Virus record (IMG/VR): IMGVR_UViG_3300007735_000758
Span: 1-56,915 of that record
Source of the DNA: a virus
Length of the DNA: 56,915 nucleotides
Reading direction: 5' to 3' (one strand)
The first letter of the stretch is position 1; each line of letters opens with the position of its first letter. The notes below the pieces were generated by a model, which did no database searches, had not been told where the DNA came from, and worked only from the letters and a program-made list of their open reading frames with translations. Of this stretch, positions 1 through 7,773 are shown one piece after another. The position numbers and the translations under genes were made by a program.

Positions 1-127
1 ACATCTCTGTTGATACGCTGCTCTGCAAGCTGAATGATAGAATCCAGATTCGCAAGGAACGTGGTTTCGTCCGATTGAACGTAGTCCTGGATCTGCTGCT
101 TGAGTTCAGCGTATGTCATGATGGTCT
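1..127. repeat. Terminal direct repeat, left copy (circular overlap)
   Basis: The first 127 bases are identical to the last 127. The length equals a common maximum assembly k-mer, so this is most simply the overlap of a circular or circularly permuted genome and not a packaged terminal repeat. Bases 1-119 are the start of the adaptor gene whose complete copy is at 56251-56907 on the minus strand. Confidence 0.95.
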
Positions 128-136
128 ACTTCTAGA

Positions 137-1807
137 TTAGTTCATCGGCCCAGTCGGGCGGATCTTCTTGGCGATCCCGTAGCCTTTGCACATCCCGCCG
201 CTAGCATACTTGGCAGCGCCGCCCTTAGCGAACTTCTGCCCCATGCTCTGCGGGGTAGGCTTACCCATCGCCATCTTCTTGTGCTGAGGCATCTCGCCAG
301 CAGCCTTGCCCATCTTGCCTTTCGACATACCCTTGGGCATATCACCACCCTTCGCGTACTTCGGGGTGAGCGTACTGTCCATCGTGTTCCCTTTCATGGA
401 ACCTCCTTTAAATTTGCGGATAGCGCCGCCGCTGGATAAAGATTGCGAACCTTCGTCTTGACTACCACTTTTCTTTTTAATCCCGAGTCCTTTCCCAATC
501 ATCGAGAAAAACCTCTTCAAGCCAGATTTGTTTTTAGGAACAGAACTAGCAGGAATATTAGCATCCTTTGCCAAGGAGTAAATAGCATCTTCAATACTAC
601 GATTTCCACCACGAGTAGGCATATTCATTACTTCAGAAGAGGGGCCAGCTTCAGGGAGATCCCCTATCCCGGTAATAAATTTTCCCGTGGAAGAAGAACC
701 AGTGGGAAGATCTGGTGCCTCTTCAAGATTACGCATCATCCCCATTGCTTCAATATCCGACAAGTACGAATTATCTTCGAGAGAAGAAGGGGAGTATTTC
801 CGTGGAGAAGTTTTTACAGATTTCCTGGGAGATGGAAAATTTTGTTCATATACAAGCCGACCAAGCATCCGCTTTGCTGCATCAGGATTTTTAGATACAA
901 CCTGATCGAAGATTTTACTTGGTATCAGAGTCGTAGGTTGGTCAAAAAATTGTTTTTTCTTCCCACCTTCTTTGTACTTAATGGTGTTCATAGAACCTCC
1001 TTTGAATTTGCGGATAGCGCCGCCTTCGCTTTTCTTCGGAGGTTCACCCCCGGAAGACTTCTTCTTCTTCATCATTCCAATCAAACCAGGAAGAGCGGCG
1101 ATGATAGGAGCAGCGATCTGCCCACCTTTCCCTCCAGCGCCAGCCATAGCGCCAAGAGCGATGAACTTGCCGTACTCGTCCATAAACTTCTTCATGCCAG
1201 ACTTGGTTTTAGGAATCTCTCCAGCCAGCTTGGAAAGATCGACAGATGGGGCCATCGGAACATTCGGCGCTGGAGCATTAGCCGTTAAAGCTGGAGGCAT
1301 CTCCAGATCTTTTGCCCTGTACTGATCCATCGCGTTTGTAACGCGAGGAGAATACTTCTTTGGCTGTGCGGCAGTCGGAACACCGGAAGTAACCTTATTA
1401 GGCTTCAGAGCCAGAGTACGATTTACTGAAGGTACTGAAGGAGTAGTGGCAGTAGAATTTATTTTACCAAGAGCATTTTGTTTGCTTAGATCTATAGACC
1501 TATCCCCTGATGACTTTAATTGAAGTTTATCTAGGTTTTCCAGATTTGTTTTTTGAGGAATATCTGGATCACCACCCATTAAACGCACAAGAGTTCTAAA
1601 AGGCGAATTGACAGTATGTTTAGGTATTTCAAACATCTCACCTATAAGAGCTTTAGCATAAGGTGAATTGGCAGTTAGGTCGGGCATTTCAAACATTTCA
1701 TCTTTTTGCCCTTCTGGAAATTTCATTGGAGTTTTCCCAAAAGAAATACCCGCCTGCGCCCTTACAACCTTATTTTCTTTCTTAAACTTCTTCATGAATA
1801 TCCTCAA
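137..1807 (-). CDS. Gly/Lys-rich putative virion protein with repeated KFxxGG motifs
   Basis: This 556-aa protein belongs to the leftward late operon and overlaps its upstream neighbour by 4 nt. I do not recognise a catalytic domain. Motifs of the type GGAIRKFKGGSM occur twice (about residues 260 and 465), and the C-terminal third is full of AKGG, KYASGG and KKMAMGK segments. Similar GG-basic motifs recur in the 1479-aa and 446-aa internal proteins of this phage. That suggests a shared virion-association or processing signal, which is inference. The end lies just before the junction and is followed by the adaptor gene across the circle closure. Function unknown. Confidence 0.75.
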   Translation of the reverse strand: MRIFMKKFKKENKVVRAQAGISFGKTPMKFPEGQKDEMFEMPDLTANSPYAKALIGEMFEIPKHTVNSPFRTLVRLMGGDPDIPQKTNLENLDKLQLKSSGDRSIDLSKQNALGKINSTATTPSVPSVNRTLALKPNKVTSGVPTAAQPKKYSPRVTNAMDQYRAKDLEMPPALTANAPAPNVPMAPSVDLSKLAGEIPKTKSGMKKFMDEYGKFIALGAMAGAGGKGGQIAAPIIAALPGLIGMMKKKKSSGGEPPKKSEGGAIRKFKGGSMNTIKYKEGGKKKQFFDQPTTLIPSKIFDQVVSKNPDAAKRMLGRLVYEQNFPSPRKSVKTSPRKYSPSSLEDNSYLSDIEAMGMMRNLEEAPDLPTGSSSTGKFITGIGDLPEAGPSSEVMNMPTRGGNRSIEDAIYSLAKDANIPASSVPKNKSGLKRFFSMIGKGLGIKKKSGSQDEGSQSLSSGGAIRKFKGGSMKGNTMDSTLTPKYAKGGDMPKGMSKGKMGKAAGEMPQHKKMAMGKPTPQSMGQKFAKGGAAKYASGGMCKGYGIAKKIRPTGPMN

Positions 1808-2112
1808 CTGATAGAAACTTTAACACTACCTAAATTGACATAGATCTTGTTAGGTAACACTGGATTCCAACCGAAGTACGCTCTGGTAGGAGGGTTCTGT
1901 TGAGACGCAGTCCTGGGGTTGTTAAGAGCAATCGCTTCGCCTCTAACGTACTTGCCGATCTGAAGCTGAGGATTGTCTATGTCAAAACACTCTTCGCAAA
2001 CAAGAAGTCCATTCCATCTCTCGTTGTATATGTACTTCTTTAGAGCAGTGTACTTGATCTGCCTAGCGCAGATGTCGCACATTGCAATTGCGTGTTTACC
2101 GGAAGCAAACAT
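1804..2112 (-). CDS. Small zinc-ribbon-like protein of the late operon
   Basis: A 102-aa protein with CDIC near residue 12 and CEEC near residue 39, a two-CxxC arrangement able to bind one zinc ion. It has ATGA-type 4-nt overlaps with its downstream neighbour and directly abuts the adaptor-like gene upstream, so it is translationally coupled within the virion block. Conserved proteins of this kind occur beside podoviral adaptor genes, which suggests a virion or assembly role. No enzymatic signature is visible. The C-terminal half (about 60 residues) is without a recognised motif. Confidence 0.7.
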   Translation of the reverse strand: MFASGKHAIAMCDICARQIKYTALKKYIYNERWNGLLVCEECFDIDNPQLQIGKYVRGEAIALNNPRTASQQNPPTRAYFGWNPVLPNKIYVNLGSVKVSIS

Positions 2113-2804
2113 TACCAGCCGTATCCTCCCGGCACCAGCATAACCGCAGACCGTTGACGGTCTTCGTCAGCCGCACGTTGGAACTCTTCCTCGTACAGCG
2201 CCTTCAATTCAGGCATACGAGCAAATGCTTCCGGCCTCTTAGAAGCAAGGTGATAAGCAAGACCAGAGATCATCGCAGGGACAAACCGAAACGGCACGTC
2301 CATGTTGTTGTTAGCATTGCTCCCAACATCCTGCTGACGCCGCAACCTGTAGTAAACAAACTGACGAGAGATCGTATTGTCTGGCACCTGCCAGAACGTA
2401 ATCTCAGGAGTCGTTGTATCCCTGGCAACGTAGTACTGAATCGGAGTACCCTGCACCAGCTTGTTAGGCAACGTATTGTAGGTAACGAAAGAGATCCGGG
2501 TAATCGCAATATCAGTCTGATTGTTCTGCTGACCTGCATACGTCCGAATCACTCCTTCTAGAATGTCGATCGTATCGTCAGGAAGATTGTACGTTGCGGT
2601 GCCAGGAGTCAGCGACAGCGTTCCTGCCTCTACGCACCACAGATTCAACCCTCGATTCGCCCACTCCATCGAGAGAAGGTTAAGACTCCTACGGGCCGTC
2701 CTAATCTCGTAGCCACCCTTAACCTCTACACCAATTCGTTCGTAGGCTTCCTCGATAATGTCGAGGATGTTGATGTTCCAATTTGCCGTACCAGATGTAG
2801 CCAT
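2112..2804 (-). CDS. Head-tail adaptor-like protein (gp4 / tail-tube A type)
   Basis: A 230-aa protein resembling podoviral adaptor proteins that bind beneath the portal. The N-terminus (ILDIIEEAYERIGVE) is followed by a helix with SLNLLSMEWANRGLNLW, a beta-rich centre (YNLPDDTIDILEGVIR) and a C-terminal helical hairpin with LAYHLASKRP and LYEEEFQRA. These are typical of the family in which several subunits plug the portal and connect the nozzle. It lies among capsid and tail genes. A second adaptor-like protein is encoded at 56251-56907, so the two may form successive rings. Assignment is from pattern recognition only. Confidence 0.7.
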   Translation of the reverse strand: MATSGTANWNINILDIIEEAYERIGVEVKGGYEIRTARRSLNLLSMEWANRGLNLWCVEAGTLSLTPGTATYNLPDDTIDILEGVIRTYAGQQNNQTDIAITRISFVTYNTLPNKLVQGTPIQYYVARDTTTPEITFWQVPDNTISRQFVYYRLRRQQDVGSNANNNMDVPFRFVPAMISGLAYHLASKRPEAFARMPELKALYEEEFQRAADEDRQRSAVMLVPGGYGW

Positions 2805-3199
2805 TACCGGAACCTCTTAGCGATCTTCTTGGCGCTCTCAGGCTGACTAGAGAACTGCTTACCCTGAGAGCTTGCTTCCTTCTTCGCCTTCGTAGAGGCA
2901 GCGTAGACGCCAGCAGGCATAGCCTGAATCGCCTTCTTGGGAAGGTAACGCTCTCCAGTAGCCTTAGGGCCTTGCGTAGAAGGCTTACCGCTCTTGGTAG
3001 TCCACTCTTCCTTTGTCCATTTAGAAAGGCTCTTCTGGCTGCTAGACTTCGATCCAGAGTACCCTCCACCAGCAGCCTCATACTTCTGAGCGACTAGCTG
3101 CGCTTTACGCGCAGACCACTGTCCAGGCTTGCCACCCTTACCGGATGACATTACCTGCGACTTGATACGCTCTCGAAGCTGAGGCTTAGTGTAGGACAT
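2804..3199 (-). CDS. DUF5872-type basic protein
   Basis: A 131-aa lysine/serine-rich protein with the pattern I associate with DUF5872: an N-terminal LRERIKSQVM helix, GGKPGQWSARKAQL, KSLSKWTKEEW and GERYLPKKA. The family is common in phages and in some bacteria, and its biochemical role is unknown to me. It is coupled to both neighbours (ATG and stop codons touch). Its strong positive charge fits a DNA-associated virion component, but that is inference. Confidence 0.75.
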   Translation of the reverse strand: MSYTKPQLRERIKSQVMSSGKGGKPGQWSARKAQLVAQKYEAAGGGYSGSKSSSQKSLSKWTKEEWTTKSGKPSTQGPKATGERYLPKKAIQAMPAGVYAASTKAKKEASSQGKQFSSQPESAKKIAKRFR

Positions 3200-3405
3200 T
3201 AGAATCCTTTCTTCATTTTAGGCGTACCCATCTTGGGCATACCCATCTTACGCATACCCATCTTTGGCGTGTTCATACTCGATACCTTTCGAGAAACAAC
3301 TGCCTTAGGATACATCCCAGGAGTCTGCGCCTTTACAGCCTTGCCAGTTTTCTTCGACATCGAAGGAGTGCTGACCTGCTTAGACATAGAGAATCGTCCC
3401 ATCAT
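3199..3405 (-). CDS. Very basic Met/Lys-rich short protein
   Basis: A 68-aa protein dominated by Met, Lys, Ser and Gly with MGMRKMGMPKMG-like repetition at the C-terminus. It starts in an ATGA overlap with the gene upstream, so ATG at 3405 was chosen; a second possible start is the Met at residue 7. No domain is recognised. With its two basic neighbours it forms a run of small cationic proteins inside the head operon, perhaps packaged with the DNA. That role is speculative. Confidence 0.6.
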   Translation of the reverse strand: MMGRFSMSKQVSTPSMSKKTGKAVKAQTPGMYPKAVVSRKVSSMNTPKMGMRKMGMPKMGTPKMKKGF

Positions 3406-3569
3406 TTCTTTTTCATGCTCCTAGCTTCAGACAAGGCAATTGCAATGCCTTGCTTGGGATTGGTTACCTTTTGGCCTGACGAGGACTTCAGCTTGCCAGC
3501 TTTGAACTCGTGCATGACCTTACCAACCTTGCCCTGCTGCTGCATCGACATCTTCGTCTGGCCTTTCAT
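3402..3569 (-). CDS. DUF6496-type small basic protein
   Basis: A 55-aa protein with the signature KVGKVMHEFKAGKLKSSSG followed by KQGIAIALSEA, which I recognise as the DUF6496 pattern found in many phages and bacteria; function unknown. The start is the ATG at 3569, one base past the upstream stop. A longer in-frame extension upstream would run back through the preceding gene in another frame and is not credible. It belongs to the cluster of small cationic proteins between the adaptor and capsid genes. Confidence 0.75.
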   Translation of the reverse strand: MKGQTKMSMQQQGKVGKVMHEFKAGKLKSSSGQKVTNPKQGIAIALSEARSMKKK

Positions 3570-3570
3570 A

Positions 3571-3840
3571 TCAACCCCAGAAGACAGTAATACGGTCAAG
3601 AGCCGTAGCGGAAAGATAGATGTCGGTAGAAAAACGAACGCCCTGCCCATTCAATGGCACAGGGAAGTTGGCGTTAGCACCGTATCCAATCTCAATTTTA
3701 GTAGTGCCACCAGACCCACCGTCTTTCATGGTAAGAACGCCAGCCTGCTGAGAGTGGATTATAATGCAGCATACGCGCCCAGGGCCTTGAAAGACATAGC
3801 CGTTTGCTGTCATGCACTTCGACTGAAGATCACTAGTCAT
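3571..3840 (-). CDS. Small late-operon protein, possible minor virion protein
   Basis: An 89-aa, beta-rich sequence with alternating hydrophobic residues (VCCIIIHSQQAGVLTM, IEIGYGANANFPVPL, DRITVFWG). This resembles small jelly-roll or Ig-like decoration proteins, but no family is recognised. It overlaps the upstream gene by 8 nt and its stop lies 1 nt before the DUF6496 start. Its place among structural genes suggests a virion component. Confidence 0.6.
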   Translation of the reverse strand: MTSDLQSKCMTANGYVFQGPGRVCCIIIHSQQAGVLTMKDGGSGGTTKIEIGYGANANFPVPLNGQGVRFSTDIYLSATALDRITVFWG

Positions 3841-4171
3841 ATCGCTTCACCTTTTGACTGGCAGGAGGAGCTTTCTTGCTTCCGCTAGGGCCAGCCCACA
3901 ATACCTTTCTCGACCAATAGTTAGCCGACAGCTTGGAGTCCTTGCCTTTGATCCCGGCGCTACGAGCCATATAACTCTTACGCGCCGCAGCAGAATAGTT
4001 GTGTCCCATCTTGGCATCACCAAAGTGGACCAGCTTTACCTGATCTCCTTCTTTTGCCAGGACCATCTTCTTCTTTTCAGGCTTCGAGGATTTAATCGGC
4101 TTGTTGAAACCGGGGAACGTGTGTCCCCGGTATTCAATGCCACCGCTAGGCGTTCGCTTGAAGCTGGGCAT
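3833..4171 (-). CDS. Conserved phage protein with MVL..GDQVKLVHFGD motif
   Basis: A 112-aa basic protein. The middle contains KMVLAKEGDQVKLVHFGDAK, followed by a helix with RKSYMARSAG and ending in YWSRKVLWAG. I recognise this arrangement (VxxGDxxKxVHFGD, then SxxAR, then YWxxKxLW) from widespread phage proteins of unknown function that often sit near capsid or tail genes. It follows the 164-aa beta-rich protein with a 9-nt gap. No catalytic residues are evident. Confidence 0.65.
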   Translation of the reverse strand: MPSFKRTPSGGIEYRGHTFPGFNKPIKSSKPEKKKMVLAKEGDQVKLVHFGDAKMGHNYSAAARKSYMARSAGIKGKDSKLSANYWSRKVLWAGPSGSKKAPPASQKVKRYD

Positions 4172-4180
4172 GAGACATCC

Positions 4181-4675
4181 TTAGAACGTCACACTACCCA
4201 TGCTGTAGATCGTCACAGCAGCGGTGCTTACATCGGTAAAGTTTACGAGGAAGTCCTTCTGCGCGTTCTGAGCAATCGTCATCGTACCGCTCAGGGTGAG
4301 GCCCGTGTTTGTCGTCATCGTAATCGTCTCAGCAGCGTCAGCCGTGTTGCGGATTGTGACGATAAACGAGGTGCCAACGACAGCGCCAGGAACAGCGGCA
4401 AGGAGGTCGGCGGCAGTCGGGAAGACATCGCTACGACCAGCGCCGTTCGGGTCGCGGAGGATAAACCCAGTCTTAAGTTGCGCCGGGGTGTAGGTCACAA
4501 CGCCAGCCGTGGTCACCGTGGCTGGGTTCGCCTCAAAGAACGGGACACTGGAGGTGTTCAATACAACACCAGTACCCTGGGCGCTAAGAGTCAGCGATAC
4601 ATTCGAGGAATCATTGCTATAGCCCTGGAAACCATTCTGGCTTCGTACGGGTCCAGTAAACGAAGTGTTAGCCAT
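4181..4675 (-). CDS. Beta-rich putative capsid decoration protein
   Basis: A 164-aa Thr/Ala/Gly-rich protein located directly downstream of the major capsid gene. It starts with MANTSFTGPVRSQNGFQGY and shows alternating-hydrophobic beta strands (GTSFIVTIRNTA, ITMTTNTGLTLSGTM, VTIYSMGSVTF). Position next to the capsid gene, size and composition fit a head decoration or fibre-like protein. No Cys, signal peptide or membrane segment is visible. The exact role is inferred from context. Confidence 0.65.
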   Translation of the reverse strand: MANTSFTGPVRSQNGFQGYSNDSSNVSLTLSAQGTGVVLNTSSVPFFEANPATVTTAGVVTYTPAQLKTGFILRDPNGAGRSDVFPTAADLLAAVPGAVVGTSFIVTIRNTADAAETITMTTNTGLTLSGTMTIAQNAQKDFLVNFTDVSTAAVTIYSMGSVTF

Positions 4676-4761
4676 TATAATTCTCCTTCAAGGAAGTTTT
4701 CCCTATCCGTCTCTTGAACGTCTGCATAGCCAGTCTGATAGGGTAGTTTGCTATGAGTAAG

Positions 4762-4781
4762 GGGGGAGATTGCTCTCCCCC
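4762..4781 (-). promoter_or_regulatory. 8-bp GNRA-capped hairpin downstream of capsid gene
   Basis: On the minus-strand transcript GGGGGAGA pairs perfectly with TCTCCCCC around a GCAA tetraloop, in the 124-nt gap after the capsid stop. No U-tract follows in the direction of late transcription; the U-rich side faces the opposite strand. It is therefore better read as an mRNA 3' stabiliser or partial attenuator than as a full terminator. Confidence 0.5.
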
Positions 4782-4799
4782 TATTTTGTTTACAGAGTA

Positions 4800-5711
4800 C
4801 TAGGAAGCACCGGGGCTACCATACATACCCAGCGGATCAGACCAACCGAAGCTGTAACGCTCGCGTCCCTTGTACCGCATATTGCCCGTCTCGAAGTCAC
4901 CTTCAGCCGAGGTCTTGAGGTTGACGCGCTCAAACATCTTCAGGCCATTCGGCACGTCCGTCTTCAGGAACCAAGCATTGGTGTCCGTCAGATAGTGGTT
5001 GACCGCATAGCCTTCCGGCACCGAGGACAGGTTGTAGATCGCGTTGATGTCGTTGTCGGCAGTGTTGGTCCGAAGAACCGACTTCAACAGGCGCTCCGCA
5101 ACGAACATCAGAGCAGGCGGGACAACCAGCTTGCGCGGCTTGGCAGCAATCAGCAAACCACGCTCGTCCGTCCACCCAGCGATCTGGATGATCGCAGCCT
5201 CAAGCGAAGTCTCGTTGAGGTCAGCGCCAGTCGTAGGACGGTTGGAGTTTGAGCCACCCGTGATGAGCGGGTGATCGGTAGCAAACAGCCGCTTGCCGTC
5301 ACCACCAGTGTAGGAAGCGTTGAACCCGTTGTTCAGGACATTCGCACCCTTAACCTGCTTGGTGTTCGCAAACGCACGAGCCAGAGCCTTCGTATACCGC
5401 TGGGCAACGGCGACATACAGGTTGTCTTCCATCGCCTCTTCGGTAACCGCAAAGCCGAGAGCAATCGTTTCGTGGGTATAGCGCGAGGTGTAGGCTTCCT
5501 GCGCGTTGTCGTAGGCAATCGAACCACCTTCCGACTTAACCGGAGCAGTGCCGAAACCCGACAGCTTCACTTCTTCTTCAAACGCACGTTCCGAAGAGGT
5601 GATCTCGAAGATCTCTTTATGCTCTTCACCGTACCGAGCGTATTCCAAACCGAACAAGGCGTTCAGGCCGGGAACCAACTCTTTCAACATCTGTGAACGA
5701 GTAATAGCCAT
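4800..5711 (-). CDS. Major capsid protein
   Basis: A 303-aa protein with features of phage major capsid proteins of the gpT-like HK97 type: an N-terminal helix (LKELVPGLNALFGLEYARYG), EEVKLSGFGTAPVKSEGG, then YTHETIALGFAVTEEAMEDN. The central loop GDGKRLFATDHPL is characteristic, and the C-terminus reads GRERYSFGWSDPLGMYG. The position downstream of portal and scaffold genes, and a separate 124-nt downstream gap with a stable hairpin, fit the most highly expressed late gene. A clear AGGAGA sits upstream of the ATG at 5711. The family is recognised by eye. Confidence 0.85.
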   Translation of the reverse strand: MAITRSQMLKELVPGLNALFGLEYARYGEEHKEIFEITSSERAFEEEVKLSGFGTAPVKSEGGSIAYDNAQEAYTSRYTHETIALGFAVTEEAMEDNLYVAVAQRYTKALARAFANTKQVKGANVLNNGFNASYTGGDGKRLFATDHPLITGGSNSNRPTTGADLNETSLEAAIIQIAGWTDERGLLIAAKPRKLVVPPALMFVAERLLKSVLRTNTADNDINAIYNLSSVPEGYAVNHYLTDTNAWFLKTDVPNGLKMFERVNLKTSAEGDFETGNMRYKGRERYSFGWSDPLGMYGSPGAS

Positions 5712-5740
5712 GATTGATTCTCCTTTCCTTGTCCCTTAGA

Positions 5741-6337
5741 TTACGCGCCCGTAGCGTTCTGGTAGGCGTGGACGCCCTGGTTCCAGATGCAAAGGCAATC
5801 GGTATAAGCATCCCCCGGCTGAGAGTAGACCGAGTCTACAAAGCCGATGATCTTAACAGCCAGTGTGTTCGTGGTAGCAATCGAAGCGGCAAGCAAAGAA
5901 GCCGTCGAGTTGCCGCTAACCGTCGAACCAGAAGTGACCGCAGTCAAAGGAGCATTCTTGCCAAGATCCGTGGTGGCAACGGTGCCGTTGCCCTGAACCC
6001 TGAAGACAACCCGAGGATCGTCAACAACGTACACATAGATCTTGGTGAGGCCAGCCGTGGTAGCAGAAGCCGGAAGGTACTGCGCCCAGGTGGGACGGCC
6101 CGTAGCATCAACATACTCGCAGCCGACAAAGATGCCAACCGGAGTATTTCCGTTACGAGTGGTGGTAGGGGTAGCGCCACACACAGTGATGACGCCAGAG
6201 TTCAAACTGACCGGGGACCCAAAGTAGATGGCATTGGTGTTATCAGCACCAATCGGAAATTTCCGAGCAGCGCCACGGAGAGCAGCGCCAGCCAACTCAA
6301 AGGGAACGAGGCCGTAGGGAGTAGCGGTAGAAGCCAT
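5741..6337 (-). CDS. Putative head decoration / structural protein
   Basis: A 198-aa protein between the scaffold-side genes and the capsid gene. It begins MASTATPYGLVPFELAG and contains ARKFPIGADNTNAIYFGSPV, typical of conserved capsid-neighbour proteins in podoviruses that carry beta-barrel decoration domains (GxxVxxxxG, IFVGCEYVD, YVVDDPRVVFRVQ). No enzyme motif is present. It is separated from the capsid gene by 29 nt containing that gene's ribosome binding site. Confidence 0.65.
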   Translation of the reverse strand: MASTATPYGLVPFELAGAALRGAARKFPIGADNTNAIYFGSPVSLNSGVITVCGATPTTTRNGNTPVGIFVGCEYVDATGRPTWAQYLPASATTAGLTKIYVYVVDDPRVVFRVQGNGTVATTDLGKNAPLTAVTSGSTVSGNSTASLLAASIATTNTLAVKIIGFVDSVYSQPGDAYTDCLCIWNQGVHAYQNATGA

Positions 6338-6346
6338 TGTTATCCT

Positions 6347-6787
6347 CTAATTTCCTGTTCCGAAGGTAACAGTTGTTTTGGATTCTCTGAAGAGAGGCAT
6401 CCGGCTGTCCTGTTCCTTCATTAGGTTGTTGTTTACCGCATCGGCTTGTTTGGCTGTCATCTGCTCGTAGTAACGATTGCGCTGTTCAACCATATGCCGT
6501 GCCGTTTTACATAGAATGAGGCCACCGATCTCGATAGTGCCATTCTTCGACTCGTTCAAGATAATGTCAGCCATAATCTCAGGGTGATCTTCGGCCCGTG
6601 CTACAGTCCAACCTTCGCGAAGGCGCATGGACACATTAGAGGGATCGGCTTCACCACGAATCGACTTCCGTACCCACCGAAAAGCCCAATCAGGGCTGGG
6701 GGCAGGATCGGGCAACAACGAGGGCGGCTTCCAAGATTCAATGCGCGATTCTGCTTCGCGGGTTTCCATTTCACGATTCGGCTTCAT
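6347..6787 (-). CDS. Conserved late protein of unknown function
   Basis: A 146-aa hydrophilic protein with FRWVRKSIRGEADPSNVSMRL in its first half and a long helical C-terminus (MVEQRNRYYEQMTAKQADAVNNNLMKEQD). It is coupled to the scaffold-like gene: its ATG overlaps that stop. Proteins with this WVR...DxxNvxxRLxeGW signature occur beside scaffold genes in several environmental phages, which suggests head assembly. No domain was recognised with confidence. Confidence 0.6.
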   Translation of the reverse strand: MKPNREMETREAESRIESWKPPSLLPDPAPSPDWAFRWVRKSIRGEADPSNVSMRLREGWTVARAEDHPEIMADIILNESKNGTIEIGGLILCKTARHMVEQRNRYYEQMTAKQADAVNNNLMKEQDSRMPLFRESKTTVTFGTGN

Positions 6788-7773
6788 TACGGCATCTCCT
6801 TTTGCTGTTTCAGTAGTTCTTTCGCGTACTGCTGAGGAGTGATCCCCAGGCGTTTGGCTACAGCTAAAGCCGACTCTGTAAGCTGGACTTTAGTGCGGGT
6901 CTGTCCATTAGGCGTTCTAGACGAACTAATGACTACTCCGTTTTTGGATTTGTTTTGTGTTGGTGCTGGTGCTTGGCTTGTAGCTTGCGTACCAGAGATG
7001 TTTTGGTGAAATTGATACACGGCTTTGTCGATAGCTTCGTAGTACTGGTCGCTCTCAGGATCTACTCCAGCGTTCACCAACTTAGAGTGAACGTCAATGG
7101 CGTACCCAGTAAGAGCCATATCGCTGCCGAACCAAGGATTTGCCTCTTTCCAGAGGACAGCTTTAGCGGATACCCGAGGTTGTGCAGGTTGAGCCGCAAC
7201 AGGCTGTGTGTCCTGTGGTTGTAGATAGCTTACACTTGACGTAGATGGTGGTGTATAGGACTCCAGCACTCGCTTTTCATTAGCAAGTACCGCGATGGCT
7301 TCCTGTGCTGCTGCCATCTTGTCCGTATCACCAGCCTCGTAGGCTTCTTTAAGAAGCCGTTTAGCGGCGTCCAGGTCTGAACCCTTCTGCTTGGCAGAAA
7401 CTTGAATCAACGCCCGTTGGTTTTCCTCAGAGTTCCTGCGATACTGCTCGATCTGCTGCTGAAGAGAAGAAGCATACGTCAATGCCTCTTGCGCTTCCCG
7501 TGCGGCGCGTTCTTTCTGTCGGCGCTCTTCGTGGAACTCGTACTTTAGACGCTTGATGCGTTTTTGTACGCTTTCCGAATAGTTCTTAAGTTCTTCGTCG
7601 TCGCTAGCAGCCGCTTGCGGTTCGCTTGTTTCGTTGCGAGGAGGACGACGATCCTCAGGAGGGGTGTCATCGACTACCTCAATCTCTAGATCTTCCTCTA
7701 CCGCGACAGGCTCACGCTCTTCTGCTTCTTGCCCAGGGACAACGAGATCAGATTCGATGCGTTCTTCTAGCAT
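6787..7773 (-). CDS. Putative capsid scaffolding protein
   Basis: A 328-aa protein with a highly acidic N-terminus and a long coiled coil (about residues 60-150, e.g. KRIKRLKYEFHEERRQKERAA). A Pro/Gln-rich linker and a compact C-terminal domain ending in RLGITPQQYAKELLKQQ follow. The acidic-coiled-basic layout and the location between portal/GroES and capsid genes match phage scaffolding proteins, which guide procapsid assembly and then leave. There is no protease motif. It overlaps the GroES-like stop by one base, indicating coupled translation. Confidence 0.75.
   Translation of the reverse strand: MLEERIESDLVVPGQEAEEREPVAVEEDLEIEVVDDTPPEDRRPPRNETSEPQAAASDDEELKNYSESVQKRIKRLKYEFHEERRQKERAAREAQEALTYASSLQQQIEQYRRNSEENQRALIQVSAKQKGSDLDAAKRLLKEAYEAGDTDKMAAAQEAIAVLANEKRVLESYTPPSTSSVSYLQPQDTQPVAAQPAQPRVSAKAVLWKEANPWFGSDMALTGYAIDVHSKLVNAGVDPESDQYYEAIDKAVYQFHQNISGTQATSQAPAPTQNKSKNGVVISSSRTPNGQTRTKVQLTESALAVAKRLGITPQQYAKELLKQQKEMP

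Noticed and set aside
1-127. Terminal repeat as true packaged DNA ends
   Set aside because: The 127-bp length is typical of assembler overlap, and the ends lie inside a gene; true ends cannot be shown from sequence alone.
443-1288. Plus-strand 281-aa frame opposite the Gly/Lys-rich gene
   Set aside because: Antisense shadow: Arg/Phe/Ser-rich, no ribosome binding site, and the minus-strand gene fits the late operon with overlaps to its neighbours.
3854-4717. Plus-strand 287-aa frame across three minus-strand late genes
   Set aside because: It spans the stop/start junctions of real genes, has arginine-rich composition and no upstream signal.
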